From an uncultured Collinsella sp. (GTDB lineage: Bacteria; Actinomycetota; Coriobacteriia; Coriobacteriales; Coriobacteriaceae): a DNA stretch of 34,442 nt. This document shows, piece by piece, positions 1 through 6,994 of the stretch (position 1 is its first letter; every line of letters begins with the position of its first letter). Under the pieces are notes generated by a model. The model was given only the letters and a program-made list of their open reading frames with translations. It had not been told where the DNA came from and ran no database searches. Location of the stretch: NCBI GenBank assembly GCA_900549085.1, contig URMO01000019.1, positions 1 through 34,442 on the forward strand, written 5' to 3'. Position numbers and translations under genes: made by a program.

Positions 1-174
1 GCAGATCCTGGCGCCACTCCAGCTCCCCACATGGATTTCGTTGCCCTCGACAAAGCCGAGGTCCTTGAGGTGGTGCTTCATATCCTCATTGCCCTTTACA
101 CGAGACACGCGCACGGTTTCGCCCGCTTTTACCATCGAAAGCGGCATGGCCGGCTTCTGCGGTCCGCAAGACAT
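1..174 (-). CDS. feoA: FeoA-type ferrous iron transport protein A (partial)
   Basis: The first 58 codons are visible; the gene runs off the left edge. FeoA is a small cytosolic SH3-like protein that supports the FeoB ferrous iron permease. The reading contains KAGETVRVSRVKGN and, further on, HLKDLGFVEGNEI, the usual FeoA pattern of a short beta-barrel with the L-x-x-L-G-F-x-x-G-x-x-I signature. The ATG at 174 is preceded by an AGGAG ribosome binding site about 7 bases upstream, which fixes the start. The N-terminus (MSCGPQKPAMPLS) is a short extension. feoB would be expected to follow to the left, outside the window. A long inverted repeat lies in the promoter region at 217-270. The family call is good; the length cannot be judged. 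Confidence 0.85.
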   Translation of the reverse strand, partial: MSCGPQKPAMPLSMVKAGETVRVSRVKGNEDMKHHLKDLGFVEGNEIHVGSWSGARIC

Positions 175-216
175 GAGTGGCTCCTAACGTCAGTTCGTCC
201 TCAACATCGACGCGAT

Positions 217-270
217 AAAAGTTAACCACGTCTATGTTCGCTTTAGTAAACTAGCACGTGGCTAACTTTT
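217..270. promoter_or_regulatory. Inverted repeat in the feoA promoter region
   Basis: AAAAGTTAACCACGT at 217-231 faces ACGTGGCTAACTTTT at 256-270. Fourteen of 15 arm positions are complementary and the spacer is 24 bp. A smaller palindrome, TAGTAAACTA (244-253), lies between the arms. Its position 40 to 100 bp upstream of feoA suggests binding of a metal-responsive repressor of the DtxR or Fur type. The regulator is inferred, because no matching gene is in the window. Confidence 0.45.
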
Positions 271-312
271 TGGAAAGGGTCCCCATTCAGATTTCGAAAA
301 AGTTTCCTATAC

Positions 313-353
313 GAAACAAAAAGGTGCGGCAAAGAGCTGTCCTTTGCCGCACC
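313..353 (-). terminator. Rho-independent terminator of the HPr-like gene
   Basis: A 12-bp perfect stem (323-334 with 342-353) and a 7-nt loop are followed on the minus strand by TTTTTGTTTC. It lies 10 bases past the stop codon. Confidence 0.9.
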
Positions 354-362
354 CTGTCATGC

Positions 363-611
363 TTAGAGCGAGAGATTCCTGATCGACGTAACGCAGGAAG
401 CCTCATCCACGCCCGAAACGCGGAAGATGATGTCCTCGCCGCACTCGCCGTAGAGAGCCATGAGGCCCATAACGTCGCGACCGTCGGTATGGCGGTCGCC
501 GATGCTGACCGACACGTCGCTACGATGCTTGGCAATGATGTCATAGAGCAGCGCAACCGGGCGGGCATGCAATCCCAACGGATCTTTAATCGTCTTTGTA
601 AACTCGACCAT
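363..611 (-). CDS. ptsH: HPr family phosphocarrier protein with Asp at the Ser46 position
   Basis: This 82-residue protein has the length and fold signature of HPr, which carries phosphate from enzyme I to the EII components of sugar PTS systems. The active-site motif GLHARPVA places His at residue 15, the canonical position. At residue 46, where low-GC Gram-positive HPr has the regulatory serine (K-S-I-M-G), this protein has Asp (R-D-V-M-G). The ATG at 611 follows GGGAGGGG and gives the canonical HPr N-terminus; longer upstream readings have no support. The gene has its own terminator and enzyme I is not adjacent. It could be the general HPr or a regulatory paralogue (Crh-like). Family assignment is firm; the role is less certain. 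Confidence 0.88.
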   Translation of the reverse strand: MVEFTKTIKDPLGLHARPVALLYDIIAKHRSDVSVSIGDRHTDGRDVMGLMALYGECGEDIIFRVSGVDEASCVTSIRNLSL

Positions 612-783
612 GTCCCCTCCCGCGACGTCGTACATTCGGCCGGCAAAACCCAGCCATGTGGTAGCTATTGTACCGTTAGATGCTTGTTGAGGGCGGGACA
701 GAAAGCTCATCCCATTCTGGACGCAAATTCCGGGATGCAGTTTCCGCGACGTCCGGTCACCCCATGCCACCACAACCTCGGCG

Positions 784-821
784 CATAAAAAACGAGGGAA
801 GGCACACGTCCTTCCCTCGTT
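784..821 (-). terminator. Rho-independent terminator of aspS
   Basis: A 12-bp perfect stem (791-802 with 810-821) around a 7-nt loop is followed on the minus strand by TTTTTTAT. It lies about 24 bases past the aspS stop. The interval 622-783 up to the HPr gene shows only a possible TACAAT -10 box (667-672, minus strand). Confidence 0.9.
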
Positions 822-844
822 GCAAGCAATATGTAGCCGCTTGC

Positions 845-2632
845 CTACATCAGGCGCAGGCTGACGTCCTTGAGCTGGGCGCCGGAAACGGCACTCGGAG
901 CACCCGACATAAGGTCGGAGCCACTGGCCGTCTTGGGGAACGCCATGACGTCGCGGATGGAGTCGGAACCGGTGAGCAGCATGCACACGCGGTCCAGACC
1001 CAGAGCGAAACCGCCCATCGGGGGCGCACCAAACTTGAGGGCCTCCATGAGGAAGCCAAACTGAGACTCGGCGCGCTCCTCGGTAAAGCCCAGGAGCTTG
1101 AGCATGGACATCTGCATCTCGGCGTTGTGGATACGCATACCGCCGCCGCCGGCCTCAAAGCCGTCCATGACAAAGTCGTAGGTGCACGAACCGGCTGCCA
1201 GCGGATCGGCCTCGATCTTGGCGATGTCGGTCTCGGTCGGCAGGGTAAAGGGCTGATGCTCGGCAGCATAGGCCTTGCGATCCTCGTCCCAATGGAACAG
1301 CGGGAAGTTGACGACCCACAGGAAGTCGTGACCCTCGCGCTTGATCTCGAGCGCATTGGCCATGTGCGAACGCATACCGCCCAGGATCTCATCAGAAAGC
1401 AGGCGCGGGCCGGCGGCGAACATCACAAGGTCGCCGGGCTCGACGTCCATGCGCTCGCGCAGAGCCGCCATCTCCTCGTCCGAGAAGAACTTGACGATGG
1501 GGCTGTTGATGGAACCGTCCTCGCGGAAGGCGATCCAGGCCAGGCCCTTGGCGCCAAACGTGGAGGCCACGCCGGCGAGCTTATCGATCTTGGCACGCGC
1601 CCAGGCACCGGCGCCCTTGGCGTTGATGGCCTTGACGACAGAGCCCTCCTCGTTCGCAGCGGTCGCGAAGACCTTGAACTTGGAGTTGGCAAAGATGTCG
1701 GTCAGGTCGACCAGGTGCATGCCATAGCGGGTATCGGGCTTGTCGGAGCCATAGGTGTCCATGGCATCCCAGTAGTTCATGCGACGCAGCGGCGTGGGCA
1801 TCTCGACACCCATGCGACCGAAGGCATCGGCAAGAACCTCTTCGAGCGCGCTCATGACATCGTTCTGGTCCACGAAGGACATCTCGATATCGACCTGGGT
1901 GAACTCGGGCTGACGGTCGGCACGCAGGTCCTCGTCGCGGAAGCACTTGGCAACCTGGTAGTAGCGCTCGACGCCACCGACCATGAGCAGCTGCTTCAGA
2001 AGCTGCGGGGACTGCGGCAGGGCGTAGAAGTTGCCCGGCTGGATGCGGCTGGGGACGATGAAGTCGCGGGCGCCCTCGGGCGTGGACTTGAACAGGGAGG
2101 GCGTCTCGACCTCCATGAACTCACGGTTGTGCAGCGCCTCGCGAATGGCAAAGGTAAAGTCGGAGCGCAGCTTGAGGTTGGCCATCATCTCGGGACGACG
2201 GAGGTCAAGATAGCGATAGCGCAGACGGGTGTCCTCGCTGGTCTCGATGCCGTCCTCGATCTGGAACGGCGGGGTGACAGACGTGTTGAGCACCTCGGCG
2301 TGGTCGGTCAGGACCTCGATCTCGCCGGTCGCGAGCTTGGTGTTGGTGGTCTCCTCGCCACGGGCGCGCACGACGCCGTGAATCTTGATGGGCCACTCGG
2401 GACGCATGGTCTCGGCGATCTTAAAGGCATCGCCATCGGAGTGCTCGGGGTCGAAGGTGAGCTGCGTGATGCCCTCGCGGTCGCGAAGGTCGCAGAAAAT
2501 AAGGCCACCGTGGTCGCGGCGACGGCTCACCCAACCGGTGAGGGTGACCTCTTCGCCCACGTTCTCGAAGCGAAGCTCGCCGCAGGTACGGGTGTGCATG
2601 GAATGCTCGTCAATGGGACGGGTCTGGCTCAT
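845..2632 (-). CDS. aspS: Aspartyl-tRNA synthetase
   Basis: This 595-residue class II synthetase charges tRNA with aspartate in the cytosol; the length is typical of bacterial AspRS. Seen in order: an N-terminal OB-fold anticodon-binding domain (about 15-120, with GWVSRRRDHGGLIF), motif 1 (about 171-190), motif 2 FRDEDLRADRQPEFTQ (231-246), the bacterial GAD insertion, and motif 3 GFALGLDRVCMLL near the C-terminus. The ATG at 2632 is preceded by AAAGGAGG. His at residue 41 (R-R-D-H-G-G) corresponds, as I recall, to His31 of the Pseudomonas enzyme, which favours non-discriminating charging of tRNA-Asp and tRNA-Asn. Tolerant specificity is therefore possible. It is divergent from serB, with no T-box-like leader seen. 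Confidence 0.97.
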   Translation of the reverse strand: MSQTRPIDEHSMHTRTCGELRFENVGEEVTLTGWVSRRRDHGGLIFCDLRDREGITQLTFDPEHSDGDAFKIAETMRPEWPIKIHGVVRARGEETTNTKLATGEIEVLTDHAEVLNTSVTPPFQIEDGIETSEDTRLRYRYLDLRRPEMMANLKLRSDFTFAIREALHNREFMEVETPSLFKSTPEGARDFIVPSRIQPGNFYALPQSPQLLKQLLMVGGVERYYQVAKCFRDEDLRADRQPEFTQVDIEMSFVDQNDVMSALEEVLADAFGRMGVEMPTPLRRMNYWDAMDTYGSDKPDTRYGMHLVDLTDIFANSKFKVFATAANEEGSVVKAINAKGAGAWARAKIDKLAGVASTFGAKGLAWIAFREDGSINSPIVKFFSDEEMAALRERMDVEPGDLVMFAAGPRLLSDEILGGMRSHMANALEIKREGHDFLWVVNFPLFHWDEDRKAYAAEHQPFTLPTETDIAKIEADPLAAGSCTYDFVMDGFEAGGGGMRIHNAEMQMSMLKLLGFTEERAESQFGFLMEALKFGAPPMGGFALGLDRVCMLLTGSDSIRDVMAFPKTASGSDLMSGAPSAVSGAQLKDVSLRLM

Positions 2633-2888
2633 ACCAGTGATCCTCCTTTATGGATCTGTGCCGCCCCGTGTCGTTCCGGGCAGCGTCGTACAGATTTGCC
2701 CAGCCTGCGTAAACCGCGCAGCCGGACATGGCGTTCTATCTTATCGCACCCGCGTCGATGTGCCGCGAAAAAGTGGCTCCTGCCCAAAGACTTGACGGAG
2801 ACGAAACAATTGACGCGGCCTGGCCGTCGCCAAGGCGCGCCGCGTGCGACAATGTGCCCCAATACAACTGCACTCGGAAAGGCCCGCC

Positions 2889-3524
2889 ATGACTGCACGC
2901 CTCATCGTTATGGATATCGACTCCACGCTCATCAACCAGGAGGTCATCGACCTGTTGGGCGAGGAGGCCGGCGTAGGCGAGCAAGTGGCGAAGATCACTG
3001 AGCGCGCCATGCGCGGCGAACTGGACTTTAAGCAGGCACTCGAGGAGCGCGTGGGGCTGCTTGCCGGCTTGGATGAGAGCGTGTTCGAGCGCACCTTTGA
3101 GCGCGTGACGTTTACCCCCGGCGCGCTGGAGCTTGTGCGCTCGGCGCACAGCAAGGGCTGGAAGGTCGGCGTGGTAAGCGGCGGCTTCCACGAGGTCGCC
3201 GATAAGATCGTGGCCGCCGCGGGTATCGACTTTTGCCTGGCTAACCGCCTGGAGGTCGTGGACAGCAAGCTCACCGGTAAGCTGGCGGCAGACATTGTGA
3301 CCAAGGAGTCCAAGCTCATCCAGCTGCTGGACTGGGCGGTTGAGTGCGGTGTCGATATGGCCCACACGGTCGCTATTGGCGACGGGGCAAACGACATCCC
3401 CATGATTCAGGCCGCGGGCACGGGCATCGCGTTTTGCGCCAAGCCCAAGACGCGCGATGCCGCCCCGTTTGCCATCGACGAGCGCAACCTGATGCTCGCC
3501 ATGGACATCATCCTGCGTGACTAG
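2889..3524 (+). CDS. serB: Phosphoserine phosphatase-type HAD hydrolase
   Basis: This 211-residue HAD-superfamily phosphatase is predicted to dephosphorylate phosphoserine in the last step of serine synthesis. Motif I is MDIDSTL, with the nucleophile Asp9 and acid/base Asp11. Motif II is SGGF, and motif III/IV is GDGANDIPMI. The cap sequence (EVIDLLGEEAGVGEQVAKIT) matches the SerB type. The protein lacks the N-terminal ACT-like domain of the long enterobacterial SerB. The ATG at 2889 follows GAAAGG and gives a start right before the catalytic strand; the in-frame ATG at 2844 has no ribosome site and adds an unconserved extension. It is single and divergent from aspS. Confidence 0.92.
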   Translation: MTARLIVMDIDSTLINQEVIDLLGEEAGVGEQVAKITERAMRGELDFKQALEERVGLLAGLDESVFERTFERVTFTPGALELVRSAHSKGWKVGVVSGGFHEVADKIVAAAGIDFCLANRLEVVDSKLTGKLAADIVTKESKLIQLLDWAVECGVDMAHTVAIGDGANDIPMIQAAGTGIAFCAKPKTRDAAPFAIDERNLMLAMDIILRD

Positions 3525-3560
3525 CCGATCCGTCTAACAATTGAATCAGTTTGTCCTATA

Positions 3561-3615
3561 GTTTCCGAACAATTTTGTCTTAGTGTTCGGAAACATACCC
3601 TTTGAGTGCTAGACT
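3561..3615 (+). promoter_or_regulatory. larB promoter with overlapping inverted-repeat operator
   Basis: GTTTCCGAAC (3561-3570) and GTTCGGAAAC (3585-3594) form a perfect 10-bp inverted repeat with a 14-bp spacer. The right arm covers a plausible -35 box, TTCGGA (3586-3591), which sits 18 bp from TAGACT (3610-3615) as the -10 box. The start codon of larB is 24 bp further on. Binding there would be expected to block the promoter. The TetR-family protein encoded at the end of this operon is the nearest candidate regulator. Confidence 0.6.
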
Positions 3616-3638
3616 TTGCGCCGTCGAAGGGAACATAT

Positions 3639-4421
3639 ATGGATAAGCGAGACCTAGAGCAGCTGCTGAGCGATGTTGCCGGCGGATCAGTCACCCCTGC
3701 CGATGCCCTTACGCGCATCCAGACGGCTCCGACCGCCGATTTGGGCTTTGCACAGCTCGATCTTTCGCGCGGAGTGCGCCAGGGGGCCGGCGAGGTTGTC
3801 TACGGTGCCGGTAAAACCGCTGAGCAGATTGCCGCCATTATCGAAGCGCTGCGCGATGCCGGTCAGGAGCGCATCCTGGTCACGCGCTTGGATGCCGAAA
3901 AAGCCGCGCGCACCGCTGAGCTTCTCGTCAACGACATCGACCTGGGATATGTCCCGGACGCACAGCTCGCCCTCGTGGGCGGCAAGCCCTCCCCTACCGG
4001 CAACGGACGCATCGTCGTCGCCTGCGCCGGCACGAGCGACCTGCCCGTCGCCGAGGAAGCCGCATTGACAGCCGAGTTCTATGGCAACGAGGTCGACCGC
4101 CTCTACGACGTAGGTGTCGCCGGCCTGCACCGCCTGCTCGCGCATGCCGAGGAACTTGCTCAGGCACAGGTGGTCATCGCCATCGCCGGCATGGAGGGCG
4201 CACTGGCGAGCGTCGTCGGCGGTCTGGTGAGCTGCCCGGTCATCGCCGTTCCCACCAGCGTGGGCTACGGCGCGAGCTTCGGCGGCGTAGCCGCGCTGCT
4301 CGCCATGCTCAACTCCTGCGCCAGCGGCGTTTCGGTCGTCAATATCGACAACGGCTTTGGTGCCGCCTACCAGGCAAGTCTTATCAATCATCTGAGCGCC
4401 GGCACACCCTGCGCCCGTTAA
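3639..4421 (+). CDS. larB: LarB, nickel-pincer cofactor synthesis (P2CMN synthase)
   Basis: LarB carboxylates and hydrolyses nicotinic acid adenine dinucleotide to pyridinium-3,5-biscarboxylate mononucleotide, the first step towards the nickel-pincer nucleotide of lactate racemase. The 260-residue protein has the normal length. The N-terminal half contains DLSRGVRQGAGEVVYGAGKT. The C-terminal PurE-like domain contains VPTSVGYGASFGG and the LNSC motif (Cys227), the region of the covalent catalytic cysteine; SCP (Cys199) is a second conserved cysteine. The ATG at 3639 has GAAGGG about 7 bases upstream. The stop is 10 bases before larC, with AAGGAG in the gap, so the two are cotranscribed. Confidence 0.95.
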   Translation: MDKRDLEQLLSDVAGGSVTPADALTRIQTAPTADLGFAQLDLSRGVRQGAGEVVYGAGKTAEQIAAIIEALRDAGQERILVTRLDAEKAARTAELLVNDIDLGYVPDAQLALVGGKPSPTGNGRIVVACAGTSDLPVAEEAALTAEFYGNEVDRLYDVGVAGLHRLLAHAEELAQAQVVIAIAGMEGALASVVGGLVSCPVIAVPTSVGYGASFGGVAALLAMLNSCASGVSVVNIDNGFGAAYQASLINHLSAGTPCAR

Positions 4422-4431
4422 GGAGCATTCC

Positions 4432-5367
4432 ATGTCCAACCATCAGCACACGCTTATCATCGACGGCACCTCGGGCATCAGCGGCGACATGACCGTCGCG
4501 GCCCTGCTCGACCTGGGCGCCAGCGAGGAGCACCTGCGCGAACAGCTCGCCACACTGCCGGTCGACGGCTTTACGATCGCCGTCACGCGTGCAAACAAGC
4601 ATGGCATCGACGCCTGCGATTTCGACGTCCAGCTTGCAGAGGAGCTTGAGAACCACGATCACGATATGGCCTGGCTCTACGGCAACGAAGCAACTGCCGA
4701 GCACACGCACGAACATGAGCACGGGCATGAGCATGAGCATCACCATCATGATCATGGCGGGCACGAACACGAGCACTGCCATGAGCACGACCATGAGGGC
4801 CACGCCCATGAGCACGAAGATCATCACCACGCCCACCACCATCACCACCGTTCTTTGGCGGATGTCACCGCCATCATCGATGGCTCGCAGTTAAGCGATG
4901 GCGCCAAGCGCCGCGCGCTCGCCATCTTTACCGCGCTCGCCGCCGCCGAGGCCAAGGCCCACGGCAAAACGCCCGAGACCGTCATGTTCCACGAGGTAGG
5001 CGCCATCGACTCCATCGTCGACATCTGCTCGGTCGCCATCTGTCTCGATGACCTGGGTATCGAGGACATTGTCGTCGAGTCGCTCTCCGAGGGTCACGGC
5101 ACCATCCACTGTGCCCACGGCCTTATGCCCATCCCGGTGCCCGCCGTCGTCAACCTATGCCAAGCAGGCAATATCGCCCTCACGCCCGCACCGGTCGCCG
5201 GCGAGCTCGTGACGCCCACGGGCGCCGCCATCGTCGCCGCACTGCGCACGTCCGAGCACCTACCGGCCCGCTACCGCATCGAGGCCGTCGGCTACGGCGC
5301 CGGTAAGCGCCCCTACGAGGGTTGCTCCGGCACGCTCCGTTGTCTCCTCGTTGACGAGGACGCATAG
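4432..5367 (+). CDS. larC: LarC1-like nickel insertion protein with His-rich segment; no LarC2 domain
   Basis: LarC inserts nickel into the dithiolated cofactor in a CTP-dependent cyclometallation. The 311 residues begin with IDGTSGISGDMTVAALLDLG, the LarC signature. A spectacular metal-binding stretch follows, with 28 histidines between residues 91 and 139. The LarC1 body then includes HEVGAIDSIVDI and SEGHGTIHCAHGLMPIP. The protein ends shortly after GYGAGKR, the point where LarC1 ends. In Lactobacillus a -1 frameshift there fuses LarC1 to LarC2; other LarCs are single longer chains. Here the next reading frame is a tetR gene starting 2 bases after the stop, so the C-terminal CTP-binding half is absent from the locus. 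Confidence 0.92.
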   Translation: MSNHQHTLIIDGTSGISGDMTVAALLDLGASEEHLREQLATLPVDGFTIAVTRANKHGIDACDFDVQLAEELENHDHDMAWLYGNEATAEHTHEHEHGHEHEHHHHDHGGHEHEHCHEHDHEGHAHEHEDHHHAHHHHHRSLADVTAIIDGSQLSDGAKRRALAIFTALAAAEAKAHGKTPETVMFHEVGAIDSIVDICSVAICLDDLGIEDIVVESLSEGHGTIHCAHGLMPIPVPAVVNLCQAGNIALTPAPVAGELVTPTGAAIVAALRTSEHLPARYRIEAVGYGAGKRPYEGCSGTLRCLLVDEDA

Positions 5368-5369
5368 CC

Positions 5370-5909
5370 ATGGATGCCCGCAAGGCCAAAAGCCGCGCCG
5401 CGATCGTCGCGGCGTTCTCCGAGCTGCTACGCGAAGAGGACTACGGCAAGATCACCGTCGGCGACATCATCGCGCGCGCCCACGTAGGCCGCGCGACATT
5501 CTACGGCCTCTTTAAGAGCAAAGACGACCTACTGTCCGAGCTCGTGAGCGACATCTGCACCCACGCCCTCGACGACGATGGCACACCGCTCGACGACCCA
5601 CTCGTGCAGGTCGAGCATATCCTCAACAACCTCTGGGAACGCCGTCAGGGCGTTCGAGCCCTCGTAGCCGGCGCCGGCTCCCGCGTCTTCGCCGACTGTC
5701 TCCGCAAGACCATCATGTCGCGCGCAGCCGAAACCGTCCCTACCGACCCAAACGGCCCCGCCGGCACCATGGACCGCAGCTTCCTACTACACCACATAGC
5801 CTCAAGCTTCGTAGGAATGGTCCAATGGTGGGCCTGGCACAACTTCCAAGCAGATAAGGCCGAAGTAGCCAAAGACTACCTATCAGCCATAAAACCCCTC
5901 TTCAACTAA
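5370..5909 (+). CDS. TetR/AcrR family transcriptional regulator
   Basis: This 179-residue protein has an N-terminal TetR helix-turn-helix (about residues 5-50) with ITVGDIIARAHVGRATFYGLF, the family's recognition-helix pattern ending in T-F-Y-x-x-F. The C-terminal ligand domain resembles TetR_C members (SSFVGMVQWWAWHNF). The ATG at 5370 is 2 bases after the larC stop, with GAGGA upstream inside larC, so it belongs to the larBC operon. It is the obvious candidate to bind the inverted repeat at 3561-3594 or the region ahead of larA. The last 40 codons use unusually many A-ending codons (cta, ata, cca, gta) compared with its own first half and with larB and larC, which may mark different ancestry. 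The ligand is unknown. Confidence 0.9.
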   Translation: MDARKAKSRAAIVAAFSELLREEDYGKITVGDIIARAHVGRATFYGLFKSKDDLLSELVSDICTHALDDDGTPLDDPLVQVEHILNNLWERRQGVRALVAGAGSRVFADCLRKTIMSRAAETVPTDPNGPAGTMDRSFLLHHIASSFVGMVQWWAWHNFQADKAEVAKDYLSAIKPLFN

Positions 5910-6066
5910 GTAAGAGGCTCAACCTAAAGCATCGCCCCAACCCAGGCCGCCACGCATCCCAAAGTGCCACTCGCGCTTCAATGCCCCCCAACAGCAACAA
6001 GCCCCTCCCATCCAAATTCAGATATATATGTTGGGTTGCTTGTGCGAACGCAACAAAGACCCCGCA

Positions 6067-6191
6067 GCCGTCCGCATGGGGTAACTTCCCAGCGCACTCC
6101 GCAGGACGCAAAAAGGCTCGCCGCATAAAGTGCGCAGCGAGCCTTTTTGCATGTCCGAGGACGCGCTGGGAAGTTACCCCATGCGGACGGC
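6067..6191. repeat. Nested palindromic intergenic element, copy 1 (also bidirectional terminator)
   Basis: The outer arms 6067-6095 and 6163-6191 are a perfect 29-bp inverted repeat. Inside them are two 12-nt segments, ACTCCGCAGGAC (6096-6107) and ATGTCCGAGGAC (6151-6162). The innermost part (6108-6150) is a hairpin with GGCTCGC/GCGAGCC flanked by A5 and T5, able to terminate transcription from both sides. It sits between the convergent tetR and larD genes. The element at 9008-9126 has the same plan. The rest of the 5910-6213 interval shows nothing else. Confidence 0.85.
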
Positions 6192-6213
6192 GAACAACCT
6201 ATGTAGCCTTGGA

Positions 6214-6945
6214 CTAGAACATGCCCAAGAAACCATGCACAAACAGCGCGGCCAGAGCGGCACCGACAAACGGCGCGATGCCAGGAACGAGCAGGCCGTA
6301 CTTCCAGTTGTTATCGGCCTTGTTCTTGATCGGCAGCACCTGATAGGCCATGCGAGGACCAAGGTCACGAGCCTGGTTCATGGCGAAGCCGGTGATGCCG
6401 CCCATGCCCATGCCGACGGCCCAAACGATCAGACCGACGCAGATAGCGAGCATCAGAACGTTCTCGCCGGCGCGGCTAGCAGCAGCAAGGATGGCGCTGA
6501 TGAACACGAAGGTGCAGATAGCCTCGCAGAAGAAGTTACGGGCATAGTTGGTGCCCTCGGTGGTGGGGTTGGTCGAGAAGATGTTGCGCTGGGCAATGGG
6601 GTCGACGACGCCCTCGGAAGCCTTGAACTCATCGGCGTACATAAGCCAAGCGATTACAGCGCCCACAAAGCCGCCGAGCATATCGGCGATCATGAAGGGG
6701 ATGCAGCTGCCCCACGGCACCAGACCTACGATGCACTGGGCGAGCACCATAGCCGGGTTCATGCACACGGCGCCGCCAAAGACAAACAGGCAGACCGAGA
6801 TGCCAAAAGACCAAGTGGTGATGGCAAACATATGGCCGGAACCCTGATACTTGGTGCCCTTGAGCACGGTATCGCAGTGCACGCCCACGCCAAAGATGAT
6901 CATGAGGGCCGTTGCGCCGAATTCGCAGAGGAGTTTGGTAAGCAT
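6214..6945 (-). CDS. larD: MIP-family channel, LarD-like lactate/glycerol facilitator
   Basis: This 243-residue integral membrane protein of the aquaporin/glycerol facilitator family has about six membrane spans plus the two half-helices. The first pore motif is CMNPAMV. The second is MNQARDLGPR, so the usual NPA is NQA here while the pore arginine and the aspartate of glycerol-type channels (R-D) remain. The ATG at 6945 follows AAGATAAGG. It starts 49 bases after the larA stop on the same strand, so it is probably cotranscribed with larA. LarD of Lactobacillus passes lactate through the membrane, and the context makes that role likelier than glycerol uptake. The substrate is inferred from neighbours, not from the sequence. 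Confidence 0.88.
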   Translation of the reverse strand: MLTKLLCEFGATALMIIFGVGVHCDTVLKGTKYQGSGHMFAITTWSFGISVCLFVFGGAVCMNPAMVLAQCIVGLVPWGSCIPFMIADMLGGFVGAVIAWLMYADEFKASEGVVDPIAQRNIFSTNPTTEGTNYARNFFCEAICTFVFISAILAAASRAGENVLMLAICVGLIVWAVGMGMGGITGFAMNQARDLGPRMAYQVLPIKNKADNNWKYGLLVPGIAPFVGAALAALFVHGFLGMF

Positions 6946-6994
6946 AAAACCTTATCTTTCTTGTCGGTTATAAACGATTCGTTTAGGCCGCGTA

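Noticed and set aside
2633..2888. Possible T-box leader ahead of aspS
   Set aside because: No specifier loop or T-box sequence (UGGN-pairing bulge) and no terminator before the gene could be found.
680..3001. 773-residue open frame on the plus strand
   Set aside because: It is the antisense shadow of aspS, with low-complexity His/Gly/Leu-rich translation and no ribosome site.
4384..4848. 154-residue Met/Val-rich open frame opposite larC
   Set aside because: Antisense of the histidine-rich codons (CAC/CAT read as GTG/ATG); a compositional artefact.
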